Positions 21,303 to 33,300 of a stretch of 64,000 nucleotides of DNA are shown here, piece after piece. A program made the translations under genes and the position numbers. Under the pieces are notes generated by a model. That model had not been told where the DNA came from, searched no databases, and saw only the letters and a program-made list of their open reading frames with translations. Source of the stretch: Pycnopodia helianthoides. Lineage: Eukaryota > Echinodermata > Asteroidea > Forcipulatida > Asteriidae. The stretch lies in the NCBI GenBank assembly GCA_032158295.1, contig CM063257.1, forward strand, positions 14,290,332-14,354,331. The letters run 5' to 3'. Within the stretch, counting starts at the first letter, position 1; the number at the start of each line of letters is the position of its first letter.

Positions 21303-21860
21303 AAAAGGAACATTTCAGAATTGGTTTTTGCTAACAACACAGTTGCTGGCAGTGTAAGCACTTTATGTAATCCACCATATACATAAACTGACAAACCTGT
21401 AGAAGTTTGAGATCGATCGGCTATCTGGGTCACGAGAAAATAGTGAAAAACCGATTACAAATTTGCATGAAATCATAATAGATTCAAAAATGAATAAAAC
21501 GCTCACTGAGCAATAAACTCCAATCGGAAATTTTGTTTATTCATTTCTCATCAAATATGGCATTTCAGACAGAAATATTTCAAGGGATGTTTTCTACTAT
21601 CATCATCATTAGACCGTGTAGGTTTTATGTAAATCTGTACCAAAAAGTATATTTTACACGTTTTTTTCTTACCAATTCTGTAATGTTCCTTTAGGCACAC
21701 CCAAAAAACACACAGAAAAAAGCTGGCAACCATCTTGAGAAATAGCCCGGCCGGTTGTAAATGTGTCGGGCGGCCATATTTGGAGAAAGAAAGACGAAAA
21801 AGGCCCTCTTCCTTCCTTTTTTCAAAAAAGGCACGACGCTAAACATGTTTTTTTTTTTGC
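21135..21860. mobile_element. AACATG-type MITE with nested F1 element
   Basis: The outer element (TTTAGCGTCCCTACCTGC on the left, GACGCTAAACATGTTT on the right) matches the copy at 8612-8901. It is interrupted at a T-run by a full F1 element at about 21300-21695 with both inverted ends. The nesting gives an insertion order. Confidence 0.7.
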
Positions 21861-23225
21861 CTTATGACCCGAATTCAGGCTCAAAAGTGACTGTTGCTGA
21901 ACAAAGCACGCTTCTACTACCTGTTGAGTGAACACGTTGCTATAGGCAACCATCGATTGCACAAAAATGACATGTTTGCTCGTTAAAAACGCTTACCAAC
22001 GACGGGGGTTTATATCATGTAAAAAGCAGAACGTTACAATAATCATACAACACGTGATGCAGTTGCGTGCAAATTGTGACTCCAATTTTATTTTGACTCG
22101 CGTTCATGTAATAATAAAAACAAAACGAGGTGGAAGGCAAATTTATGTTCTGCAGCACACGCCTATCCCAACTGTTGACTACATAGCCGACGTGTGCTGC
22201 AGAAAAAGAAAAAAATCGCAGGCGGAAGCGCCGGCGGAAACGGAAAATTCTAAGCACCGCGCTAGTCCATCGTGAAAAATTAAACGGGTCAGAAATCATT
22301 GAAACGTACATAATAGTCAGGAGCAAGACTATGTAACAAGACCGTGCAAATGTTTTTATTTGAATTTTTAATGAAGATCCAGTATTTTCCAGCATGTTTA
22401 TTCTTCTCCCCCTTTTTTTTTTTTTTTGGGGGGGGGGGATTGATAACAATTGGGGAGACAAGCCCCCCCCCCCAGAACCGTGCCTGCATTTCAGGTTTTT
22501 CAGATCGATTTCGGCAAAGAGAAGTAGCCAATTTCAACGTCGCGTTATTCTGTTTCCGCGCAAAGTTGTAAATGTAACTATTAGGATTGGTAGAGCTGAC
22601 AAAATAGTCGCAGACACAGTGTTTCATGCTTTGTGCGATCAATACATGAAATAACTAAACCTGTGTGAAAATTTGGGCTTAAACCCGTTGTGTGAGTCAG
22701 GAGAAAATAGTGGGAAAAATTCTAACCAATCCTGTATAAATACATTTGAAGTTAATTCGTAGGGCCCGATTTGACTCCATTTGAACATCTTGGACCCTAA
22801 ACAAAGAAGAAATAACCAAAACGTTTAGGCCCTATATGCCCAATTTGCTGGTAAAGTGACCTCAATTAATCTCAGCAACCTCCATTGGACGGCAGCGAGC
22901 AACCCAAGCGTTACTCATTTTAAAGCGCGCGCAATTACAGAGCCACCGACCAACAATGGAACCAAATTTAGTCTCAAAAGTGATAACAGTTTGCCGAACA
23001 AAGCACGCTTCTACTACCTGTTGCTATAGGCAACCATCGATCTCACCATTGACGTGTTCGCTCGGTAAAAACGCCTTTCAACATTTGGGGGGGGGGGGGG
23101 CTTCGATGACCTTTAATTAAGGTTTTCCTGTCATTTTCAGCAAAGAGAAGTAGCCAAATAAAACGTCGCAATTTTACTTCTTCGCACGAACCTATAAAAG
23201 CTCTCAGAACAGTAATTCAATTTCA
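21861..23225. other. Intron sequence, no gene seen
   Basis: Holds homopolymer runs (T and G at 22410-22440, C near 22465, G at 23088-23100), a repeated stretch (22975-23040 resembles 21880-21960) and no supported exon. The 22520-22570 and 23145-23190 stretches also resemble each other. Confidence 0.4.
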
Positions 23226-23972
23226 CTTCAAGGCAGTGGATACTTTTGGTCCTTGAGAAAAATATTACCGTTATAAAAATCTGAGAGCTGTTGAAACATT
23301 GTGAGAAATGACTCCCTCTTAAAGTAAATGCAGTTTTTAAGAAAGAGGTAATTTCTCACTGAAATATTTGAATATGAGAAAGGCTTGGGGCATAGAGTCT
23401 TTCTCATGCATTTGAAAGCACACAATTCTAGGCAACAAATATTTTTTTCTTTCACTATTTTCTTGCATCTTTGAGCCAAATTTTACTGCCTAATTGAGCC
23501 AAATTTTTCACAGGTTTGTTAGTTTATGTATATGTTGGGATACACCAAGTGGGGATACTAGTCTTTGACAATTACCAAAAGTATATCCTGCCTTTAAAGA
23601 CAGTGGACACCTTTGGTAATTGTCAAAGACCAGTCTTCTAGCTTGGTGTATCTCAACATATGCACAAAATAACAAACCTGTCAAAATTTGAACTCTTGTT
23701 GGTCGTCGAAGTTGCGAGATAATATTTGAAGAAAAAACACCTTTGTCACACGAAGTTGTGTGCTTTCAGATGCTTGATTTCGAGACCTCACGCGTGAAAA
23801 TCAATTCAAATATTTTACTGAGAAATTACTTCTTTCTCAAAAACTACGTTACTTCAGAGGGAGCCGTTTCTCACAATGTTTTATACTGTCAACAGCTCTC
23901 CAATGCTCGTTACCAAGTAAGTTTTGATGCTAACATTTATTTTGAGTAATTACCAATAGTGTCCGGTGCCCT
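23226..23972. mobile_element. Two adjacent TTTAAAGG-family MITEs, type F3
   Basis: The first copy spans 23226-23600 and the second 23592-23972. Both have ends like AAAGGCAGTGGACACTATTG, and share the ACAAACCTGTGAAAATTTG interior motif with the other families. They abut end to end. Confidence 0.65.
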
Positions 23973-24125
23973 TTTTTTAACCCTCTAGTTCCTAGCTGAA
24001 TCGCCCGAGTTGCTGAAAAGATGTTTAGTTTTCAACGCCCTTGCGGTAAACGACTGGAATCGTGGTTCAAGTTCCAAAAGATAGGCTTCCCAGGGCTTAT
24101 TAGTTTTCGTACAATTTTCTTCGTT

Positions 24126-24506
24126 ATAGGCACATAACAGAATTGGTTTTTGCTGACGAAACATTTGCTGGCAGTGTAAGCACTTTGTGTAATCCACCAT
24201 ATGCATAAACTGACAAACCTGTAGAAGTTTGAGATCGATCGGTCATCTGGGTCACGAGAAAATAGTGAAAAACCGATTACACATTTGCATGAAATCATGT
24301 AGGTTCAACAAATGAACAAAACGCTCACTGAGCGATAAACTCCAATCGGAAAATTAGTTTACCATTTCTCATCAAATATGGCATTTCAGACAGAAATATT
24401 TCAAGGGATGTTTTCTACTATCATCATCATTAGACCGTGTAAGTTTTATGTAAATCTGTGATCAAAAGTATATTTTACAATTACCAATTCTGTAATGTTC
24501 CTTTAA
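24126..24506 (+). mobile_element. F1 MITE
   Basis: The left end is diverged (GGCACATAACAGAATTGG), and the right end GTAATGTTCCTTTAA is intact. Confidence 0.75.
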
Positions 24507-24526
24507 TGTTGTCTTCGAATAACGGA

Positions 24527-24872
24527 TTAAAGACACAGTACACGTTTGGTAATTGGAGCCTACTGATTGTGTTAATCCTATATAAACGTAGGCACCTACA
24601 ATAAAACTAACCTGTGAAAATTTCATTTCAAGAGGTGGTCGCGTTTTTGAGATATCACCGAAAAATCGGAGCGAATATTTCCACAGAAACGCTTCTCAGA
24701 TTCAAATTTTGGGGAATAAAAAGTAATATGTTTTCCGTAACCGTAGTACTTCGAAGTTACACGTTTCTCAAAATTCATTATACTACCCAACACTGCTGTA
24801 CTTCTCACCAAGTAAGTATGTATTGCCATTAATTTTCAGAGTCATTACCAAACGTGTACTGTGCCCTTAATT
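24527..24872. mobile_element. F2 MITE
   Basis: It begins TTAAAGACACAGTACACG and ends CGTGTACTGTGCCCTTAA. It follows the F1 copy after about 20 bp. Confidence 0.7.
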
Positions 24873-24964
24873 CAATTTTAGAGGCAATAAGTCCCTAGGG
24901 AACAATCTGTGACTATCGTTAACGGCTACTGCTAATGTCATGGTTATTTTTTCTTACATCAAGT

Positions 24965-27005
24965 ATGTACATAATTGCTTTTTGAAGAGGTTTCACCAAA
25001 TGCTAAGGCCATTCGTTTTTGACAGTATCATCTCGATAAAAAAAAATATATATTTTTAAAACCAAATAATTTATGTGAGCGTGGTGTTGGTAAGAGATAG
25101 AACTACATTATTTCATCATCATTAGCGTAATAGCGTCAACTTTTTACAAGTCAAATAAGCGTTAACATTCTACAAGTCAACCGCGAAGTGGGAAATTAAT
25201 TTATTGACTTGACCAACGCGTACCAATAACTGTCTAAATTTGATTTTGATGTTTTGCCTCCAAACACAAGCTGATGATGAGCGTTTTCTCCGATAACCGC
25301 ATGTTACAGTGTGTCGCTTTGGGCGGCTGGGCGGTCCAGTGGCCACACGTTTAAAATGTGCAAGCAATTGATGTTCTTTTGCGTCATGCGGTTTTTAAAA
25401 GATGACCATTCAGTTTAAAAGCGACGTATACCTTTTTGTTGTTTTAATTTTATATAAATGTAGATATATACAATAAAACTAACCAGTGAAAATTTCATTT
25501 CAAAATGGTGGTAGCGTTTTTTAGGTATCGCCGAAAATCTGGAACGGTTATGTCCAAGCAGGAAGAATAATCGATTATTGGAATACACAGTCTGAGAAAC
25601 GTTTCAAGCTGAAGCGTTTCTCAGATTGAAATGTTTTTTGAATCCCTCTCTCTAAAACCACATTCCTTTATAAGAAGGGAATTGTTTCTCAAAATGTTAG
25701 ACATTATCAGCAGCTGAAGCGCTTCTCAGCAAGTAATTTGTACGGTCATTAATCTTTCGGAGTAATTACTAGGTGTATACCTTCCCTTTAACAACAAAAC
25801 TAACCTGTGAAAATTGAATTTCAAATGGTTGTAGCGTTTTGTGAGATATTGCCGAAAATCTGGAGCGTTTATGTCCACGCAGGAAGAATAATCCGTAGTT
25901 GGAATATGCAATCTGAGAAACATTTCACGCGTGAATCGTTTCTCAGGTTGATTTTTGTTTAGTCCCTCTCTCTAAAACCGCTAAACGTACATAATTGCTT
26001 TTTGAAGAGGTTTCACCAAATGCTAAGGCCATTCGTTTTTGACAGTATCATCTCGATAAAAAAATATACATATTTTTAAAACCAAATAATTTATGTGAGC
26101 GTGGTGTTGGTAAGAGATAGAACTACATTATTTCATCATCATTAGCGTAATAGCGTCAACTTTTTACAAGTCAAATAAGCGTTAACATTCTACAAGTCAA
26201 CCGCGAAGTGGGAAATTAATTTATTGACTTGACCAACGCGTACCAATAACTGTCTAAATTTGATTTTGATGTTTTTGCCTCCAAACACAAGCTGATGATG
26301 AGCGTTTTCTCCGATAACCGCATGTTACAGTGTGTCGCTTTGGGCGGCTGGGCGGTCCAGTGGCCACACGTTTAAAATGTGCAAGCAATTGATGTTCTTT
26401 TGCGTCATGCGGTTTTTAAAAGATGACCATTCAGTTTAAAGGCGAAGTATACCTTTTTTGTTGTTGCAACCGTTCGGTTGTTTTAATTCTATATAAATGT
26501 AGATATATACAATAAAACTAACCAGTGAAAATTTCATTTCAAAATGGTGGTAGCGTTTTTTAGGTATCGCCGAAACGGTTATGTCCAAGCAGGAAGAATA
26601 ATCGGTTATTGGAGTACACAGTCTGAGAAACGTTTCAAGCTGAAGCGTTTCTCAGATTGAAATGTTTTTTGAATCCCTCTCTCTAAAACCACATTCCTTT
26701 ATAAGAAGGGAATTGTTTCTCAAAATGTTAGACATTATCAGCAGCTGAAGCGCTTCTCAGCAAGTAATTTGTACGGTCATTAATCTTTCGGAGTAATTAC
26801 TAGGTGTATACCTTCCCTTTAACAATAAAACTAACCTGTAAAAATTTAATTTCAAATGGTTGCAGCGTTTTGTGAGATATTGCCGAAAATCTGGAGCGTT
26901 TAATGTCCACGCAGGAAGAATAATCCGTTGTTGGAATACGCAATCTGAGAAACATTTCACGCGTGAATCGTTTCTCAGGTTGATTTTTGTTTGATCCCTC
27001 TCTCT
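24965..27005. repeat. ~1020 bp direct tandem duplication
   Basis: The stretch starting GTACATAATTGCTTTTTGAA at about 24967 recurs at about 25987 with near identity over ~1 kb. The unit includes F5-type MITE sequence and a noncoding segment. Copy 2 has a small extra insert near 26466-26478 and a short deletion near 26573. Confidence 0.85.
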
Positions 27006-27144
27006 CTACACCGCATTCATCCGAAAGGGAATTGTTTCTCAAAGTTTTTACGGTCATTAATTTTTGGAGTAATTACCAAAGGTATATACCCTCCTTTTAA
27101 CAATCCACTCGAACAGAATCTAAATATTCCAGCCGGATTCACAA

Positions 27145-27310
27145 TTCTTTATTACGGATTCAACCGTGATAACGGATCAATATAAATTGATTATGGTTTT
27201 ACACTCAGTTATTACGGATTCAACCGTTATAACGGAACAATATAAATTTATTATGGATTTGCAATCCGTTATTACGGACGGATTAACACTCCGTTATTAC
27301 GGATTCACAA
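27145..27310. repeat. Short tandem repeat with TTATTACGGATT motif
   Basis: About two and a half units of roughly 65-70 bp contain TTATTACGGATTCAACCGT and CAATATAAATT. Internal CGGATT/AATCCG words give weak inverted symmetry. Confidence 0.7.
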
Positions 27311-27581
27311 ACAGCAGGCTTGCGTAGTAGGCCTAAGTTGAGTCGAAAAAGGGCGACGTTTTTACACAAGTTGCCGTATGACGGACGGAATCACGGACAA
27401 AATCCCGTGATACCGGAATTTACATTAATGATTTGAACCGACCAAAAATTGGTTGAGGGACATGCGTTCGGTACGGCTCGACAAATGCCGCAATACACCG
27501 AGGTTTGCCAAAAATGTAATTTTTCGACTCGAATTTCCGGTGTTCGTTCCCCCCCCCTTTTCATGTACGATAGCAGCTCAC

Positions 27582-28680
27582 CTGTTGTGTTGAATTTCGG
27601 CTGCGCCGTGACACTTTGATTGGACATTGAACCTGGTGCTGTGACTTGATCCCTACCAGTTTCGTCTCCTTTTCCCGGTTGTACCGTTGTTGACGGATCA
27701 AGCCTGGTGGGCGATTTGGTTGAGCCACCTTTAGACGGCCGTTGCGTCGGTCGCGGGCCGCCACCGCCCGCCATCTGTTTGGTTGTAGTTCGTCCCGCGT
27801 CGTGATCTTGCCATTTGTCTCCAGAAGGAGCCGCCGTCGTCGTGTTGAGCTTTTCACGGGGAGACGAGCCCGTTGGCGCCCGCTGCTCTTCGTCTGGCGG
27901 TCGCGTCGTCGTCCCACCACGGTGGTTGTACGGAGGGCGGTTAGAATCACCACCTTTCTTTGAAGAAATCATCCCGGGCGTCGTTTTGGGTTCGTTCTTG
28001 ATGAAGGGGCTATCTTGCCTCGTTGTCGTTTCTCTTTTTCGATCATCCGTCTCTGCATTGTTCTCTTTGATTGTTGAGGTTTCGGATTGGTCATCGGGTA
28101 AATCACTGTCTTTCTCGTCCACCGAACCGCGAGCTCCTACCGTTGTTGTGGCAATTTTCCCTGCCGTCAGATCGCTTCCTTTCTCGGTCGGCGCCTCGTG
28201 TTTGCTGCTCGCTGTTGACATCCTTAGTGCAGAGTCGCCGTTACGAGTTGTCGGGACCTCACCTTTTCCACCAAATCTTTCGCCATTTTCGTTGACTGGT
28301 GAAGTTTCGGATCGCCCATCGGTCACGCCCCTCTCTTTCTCATCCACCGAACCAGGAGCTCCTGTCGAGGTTGTGTGCACATTTTCTTTCAGATCGCTCG
28401 GTGCTTCCCCGCCTTCATTTTCTGCTGTTGTTGCCGAGGCAGAGTCTCCGTTTGGTTGCTCTGTGGCCGTGTTTCCATATGGTTGTTGATTGATCCATTG
28501 TCCGGCCGGCGTGGTCGCCTCACCCTTTTGGTTACCTCTCAGGACGGTCGCTTCAGTTGCGTTCCCCGTCGTCGAAGGCGGCTTAGCTCCGCGGACCGAG
28601 CAGACACTCAGCGTGCAAGTCAAAATCAAAGCCCCGTAGAACACGGCCGACAGCCCGCGGTGCGACGCGGTGCTCGGCAT
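27582..28680 (-). CDS. REJ-domain receptor gene, exon 1 (signal peptide and mucin-like segment)
   Basis: The exon provides 366 codons plus one base (phase 1) and ends at a strong donor, GTGAGC at 27576-27581. The ATG at 28680 is the first in frame and sits 56 bp below a TATA box. Residues 1-31 form a signal peptide (basic start, then VFYGALILTCTLSVC) with likely cleavage near VRG-AK. The rest is rich in Thr, Ser, Pro, Gly and charged residues, typical of an O-glycosylated mucin-like region. A segment with APGSVDEKERGV recurs as ARGSVDEKDSDL. Joining to exon 2 in phase 1 gives a continuous frame. If the donor is not used, the frame runs about 60 more codons to a stop. Assigning it to the REJ gene is inferred from strand, phase and stalk-like composition; the intron would be 10.6 kb. 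Confidence 0.78.
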
Positions 28681-28735
28681 GACTGTCTCGTAGGAGAATC
28701 AACTGGGTTTATGGTCGTCTGACGCAATCACTTTC

Positions 28736-28743
28736 CTTATATA
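28736..28743 (-). promoter_or_regulatory. TATA box of the REJ-domain receptor gene
   Basis: TATATAAG lies on the minus strand, 56 bp above the start codon. A start site about 30 bp downstream would leave a 5' leader of roughly 25 nt. Confidence 0.6.
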
Positions 28744-29374
28744 TTGCTGCAAGACCCACGATCAATACACGGAGAACACGGTGAAATTTCTCTCGTGTTT
28801 TTAATGACATCGATCCAGAAGCTTGAAGGATAATGGATAATCAAAACTGTCCTTTGACTCCATCAAGGTTGAGGATTACAGGTAGATTTTTAAATTAAAT
28901 ACAAAACCGATAATGGTTCGGCATTACTGAAACAAGAATATAACAAGAGTGCGCAAATTCACGAACAAGACATCCACTCGTAATCTGCGTTTGCCGGGAA
29001 ACGTGTTCCCGGTTGGCTGTTGGGTGTGTCTCTTGAACATTATCTTGATTGTGATTGGTGGAACACGGGTCACGTGTCTTCCTTTATTTTGCCATGTAAA
29101 CTGCCGCGCCGCTCTAAAACTTAATATAAACCTTTTTTTATAGACTTTGTAATTTGACCTGGAGAGCGGTAAGAGCTTTTGTGAGAATCCTGACTTCTGG
29201 GCACCTTGAATACCAGCCACAGCGTGTGTTGTGGCAATTGTTTTTTAAAAGACCTTGCATTGTGACGTTTTAATAAATTGCATCTGTTGAATAGGGTTTG
29301 AATAAAAAAAAATAGAAATTTTAAATTGTAAAGAATTTAGCAAATCTAGGTTGGACCATATAAGAATTATGCAA
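28744..29374. other. Upstream region of the REJ gene, no gene seen
   Basis: AT-rich sequence with a CCAAT-type word near 29056 (GATTGGTGG). No exon or complete repeat recognised. Confidence 0.35.
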
Positions 29375-29470
29375 TAAAAGGGCGATCGTCGTGATCCTTG
29401 ACGTACACGCACGCAAACCTGAGCAAGCTGCTACTACGGTGCCCAAACCGTGCGATGTCCGTAAGGACAG
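29375..29470. repeat. Inverted copy of the 20640-20770 repeat
   Basis: GGGCGATCGTCGTGATCCTT and GCAAGCTGCTACTACGGT match the other copy as reverse complement. Confidence 0.55.
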
Positions 29471-31075
29471 GGGTAGAATAGGGTAGTGCGCAATCATTTC
29501 GCTCCATTTTACAAATCTAGGTAATTACCGTTCAAAGGCCCCATTTATACCGTTAAAATGCTCTTTCTATCAGCACAGAAAACATAACAATGTAGGCTTA
29601 ACGAGAAAGTTAAATTGTTAAGGTTGATTAGTTTTAAATAAAATGCATGCAAATATTACTTTCTTTCCATTGATTTATTACAGCAGCGGTTAACATGAGT
29701 CCGGGCCCAATTTCATAGAGCTGCTTAGCAGCCGATTTTGTGCTTACTGCGTGAGTTTCCATTTCATAGCGCAGCTAACCGTAAGCGAACGAAAAGGCAA
29801 GCTACCCGTCCAGGGCTTAAAAATGAATGACGCAACACTACAAATCCATGGTGAACGCGCAGGCTGGCCGCCCAATTTTCTTGCTAACCTGTGAAATACG
29901 GAAACTAGCCTATAGTCTTTGACAATTATCAAAAGTATACCCTGCCTTTAAACAAAATCCCTCCGTACATCCTCTAGATATTTCACGGTTTAAAAAAAAT
30001 ATACGAGAAAACGGTTTCTGCCAATTCTCGGTTGCTGCTACGATCACAACATTCGTCGGTTGACGGACGGGAGCATTATCGTCAGCGTATTCACGAAGGA
30101 ACGGGCATGTCAAAATTTGTTAAAAGAAAAATTTTTGAGTTATATTATTTTAAAAGGTGTTAAATTGGAGACTGAAAGCTCTGCAGTTCAAATGCCCTAA
30201 TTTGTTTTTGCAAGAGATAAACCTGATTAATAATATAAAAAACAAATACCAAAAACGTTGATTATTTAACACAATAAGGCTATAGCCAAACATGCCCGTC
30301 TCTTCGTAAAAACGCAAAATCATGAGGACTTTGTTTTGCACACAGTGAAGGGCGGACATGTCACATGATCACGCGCACGCCCGACAGCGATTTTTTTTTT
30401 GACCACACGCTAACTTGAGGGTCACAATAAAGCGTTCTGATTGGTCCGTTTTTGCATAGTTCCTGCATTGTAAATGAGGTCAACTAAGGAAAGCGTTATT
30501 ACTATAGACGATGTGACCTGTGACATCACATGTTTACAAAAGAGCCACAGAGCCTGGACTTCCGGCGGGCACATTGACACAGCTTAATGGAAGAATACAA
30601 CAAATCTTATGTTTTATGGAGATCGCACTGTCTGATTTTCCTCAACTTTTGATATGAAGAAAGGGGGGACATCTCAAAAGCTGTACAGCTGTTGCTTTTG
30701 CAAATTTGGAATTGATGTGAAAATTATGACACAAAATATAAATTTTCCCGTTGAGCCTGTGTAGCATCTTGCCCGTCAGGAATAGCATTATAATGTTCGA
30801 GGTCACCACTCTGTAAACAAATGTAACATGGTATTGCGCTAGCCTTGGAGCACAGCCTGGTTTTATCGCATGCGGTGCGCGAGGTGTTCTGTTACTATAA
30901 ATTATATAGCGGCACTTGTATTGAGTGCGCTATCGGTGTCGCTTATATTAATAAATGATAATAGAATAGAGGCAAGAGGTATAAGAAAACTCCATTGATC
31001 TACTTTCTTTAATGCATCAATTTTTGTCTTAATGTATCATAAAATAGCTGTCACTATATCCAGGCCCGCCGGAAG
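29471..31075. other. Intergenic, no gene seen
   Basis: Includes a lone GGGCCC foldback end at 29704-29730 and an F3-like end at 29917-29950. A CpG-containing stretch near 30350-30560 carries no open segment. No coding feature is supported. Confidence 0.4.
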
Positions 31076-31620
31076 GTATTTAAAAGTGGGGGGGGGGGGG
31101 GGGGAGGCAGGGGCGGATCCAGGATTTTTTTTACCGGGGGGCACAACGGTGATTAGAGGGAAGACCAAAAATGGGTGGGATCTCAGAAGCTCTGAGCCTT
31201 TGGCGTTCTGTGGGGTTAAAAATCAAGCCTCCATGTGCTTAAAACAGAGAAATAGACGCACTTTTATGGGAAATCAGATCCATATTAATCTTCTAAATTT
31301 ACTGGAAAATTTACTGGAACATCAATGGTAAGGGTCCAGGGGTGAAGCCCCGGTGGGGGTCCGTTGGGCGAAGCCCCCGGAAGCTCTGAGCTTTCGGCTT
31401 TTTGTGGGGTGAAAAATCAAGCCTGCATATGCCTAAAAAACAGAGAAATAGACACACTCTTATTGGAAATCAGATCCTTATAAATCTTCTAAGTTTACTG
31501 GAAAAATTTCTGTAACATCGATGTTGGGGTCCGGGGGAGAAGCCCCCTGAAGCTCTGAGCTTTTGGCATTTTGAGGGGTGAAAGACAAAGCCTCCACACA
31601 CAATAAAGGCAGACAGTAAA
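31076..31620. repeat. Dispersed repeat with two partial internal copies
   Basis: After a G-run, GGGGCGGATCCAGGATTTT begins a segment. The words AAGCTCTGAGC, GGTGAAAAATCAAGCCT and GGAAATCAGATC then recur in about 31180-31330, 31380-31510 and 31550-31600. It looks like the noncoding end of a transposon. Confidence 0.5.
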
Positions 31621-31675
31621 AAAAAAAGCGGCCCTGCTATATCACGGAGTTAACATTGTCGACTTCCGAAGTGAT

Positions 31676-31805
31676 GAAACGTGCACGCGTGAAAGGCTAC
31701 CATTGGCTGAGAGTTATGCGCAGCGAGTACACACGGACACGTTTCCATTGTTTTTCATCAAAGATGGTTGTCGATGACGTCATGAGCAATCCATCTATAA
31801 ACCCT
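31676..31805. repeat. Repeat with TGACGTCAT motif, also at 42838-42965
   Basis: GATGAAACGTGCACGCGTGA and GACGTCATG(A/T)GCAATCC are shared with 42838-42965 in the same order. The segment contains a CRE-like TGACGTCA and an inverted CCAAT box. Confidence 0.6.
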
Positions 31806-32158
31806 TCGAATGAAATAATGTAAATTGCACACCGCGCTTGCGCACTCTCCCTACTGGCTGGCAAAATGAGTGAACATCGCGCCTTTGTGCATGGGACTGA
31901 TGGTAGCGTGACGCACACGCGGTTGTGCGTCTGCCTAGTGCACAACTCTACTCAATCGTGTCTGTACGCATGCGTGAAGGTATTTAGCATATTTCATGGG
32001 CAAGGTCCGTTCCACTTCCCCTTTTTGCCCTTCAATTTGTTTTGCATTGTATTTTGCACACTGGGGATAACTGTCTCTTCGTGGAACCGCAAAATCAATT
32101 ACTTTGTAGATGAATGCCTACTTACTAATTCATGTAATTAAAAAAAATTAGCATATTG

Positions 32159-32720
32159 TTTAAAGGCACAGTACACGTTTGGTAATGACTCTGAAAATTA
32201 ATGGCAATAAAAACCTACTTGGTAAGAAGCACAGCAGCTTTGGATAGTAAAATGAATTTTGAGAAACTTTTAACTTGTTTTTTTAAATTTTTGACTCGCC
32301 CACCCTTCGTGAAAACGGTGACGATATGCCAGTGGTAATTTTGTTGTTGTACATGAGGCAGCGTACACATCTTAAAGGGCATGTACAACATTGGTAAGAC
32401 TACAAATGTTAATGTTCACAGATTTGCACATAATTTACATGGTATAAAGATGGTCATGGTGGAAAACTTCATTTGAAATAGTTTTGCTTGAAATGCTATA
32501 GTTTTTGAGAAATTAGTAAAACAGTTTATCAACGGTTATATAAATCCGATGTTTGAAAACAGTGAAAACATATAAAGGGGTCTTTTACTGTTTGCTTCTG
32601 ACTCTGATGACCGATTGAGCTTAAATGTTTACAGGTTTATTATTTCATGGATATGTTGGGTTTCACAAAGTGTGGATACTGGTATTTGACAATTACCAAT
32701 TTTGTACACATGCTTTAAAC
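32159..32720. mobile_element. Truncated F2 element followed by an F4 element
   Basis: F2 sequence occupies 32159-32280 (left end only). F4-like sequence runs from about 32370 (AAAGGGCATGTACAACATTG) to 32720, ending TTTTGTACACATGCTTTAA. Confidence 0.65.
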
Positions 32721-33098
32721 AGATGCATATTATAAATGTCCTATATAAGGTTCATTGTTTTTAAAGTGTTACTAGAGCGATTTTTGAGAAAGCAGAAACG
32801 ATTGTAAAACTTGCAGATATGATATTAGACTACTGTTTAATGAGTTAGTTAAATTATTTGGGTTCACAGTTTGTCTGTAATGTTGCATCAAAAAAAAGGG
32901 TCATTATTGGGGATTTGGCAAAACTTGAAAGCATTTTGCCGTTGAGGGCGTTTGATTGGTTAGAAAGACCATGACGTCACAAGGTGGGCAAGGTTGTTGA
33001 TGGTGTTGCGCAATCACTGACTTCGTGCATGAAAACATGCATCGACGGCTTGCAGAAGCACAGACATCATGCATGTGAAGTGTAAATAAGACTTTAAA

Positions 33099-33300
33099 AT
33101 GCCGAAAACGTGTGCTTTTTGAGGCTGCACAAGGAACAGCGATAAAAACCCTAACCACAGCTTCCGAAATTGTCCGGCTCGTTCAGCTATTTAGGAAGAA
33201 TGGGTACTTTTGGTAAGCTGAAACGTGATCCAACTTCAGCGTTTCGAAGTCGATCGTGTGTAGTCGTACTGACTCACTACTGTGTAAGGTGACCTATGAC
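33099..33300 (+). pseudogene. Decayed THAP-like zinc-finger N-terminus
   Basis: From ATG at 33099 the reading is MPKTCAF, a stop (TGA at 33120), then GCTRNSDKNPNHSFRNCPA, a second stop, then EEWV. THAP domains start M-P-x-x-C, then G-C-x-x-x, then S-F-x-x-x-P, then a Trp, and bind DNA through a C2CH zinc site. The match to this order is good, but two in-frame stops and a later frame change rule out a working product. An open stretch after a TTCTTTTAG acceptor at 33997-34160 could be a second exon of the same dead gene. THAP domains also occur in P-element-like transposases, so the source could be mobile. Confidence 0.5.

Noticed and set aside
27815..28722. Plus-strand open frame of 224 codons opposite exon 1
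   Set aside because: Mirror of the Thr/Ser/Pro-rich minus-strand exon, which has a signal peptide, TATA box and donor.
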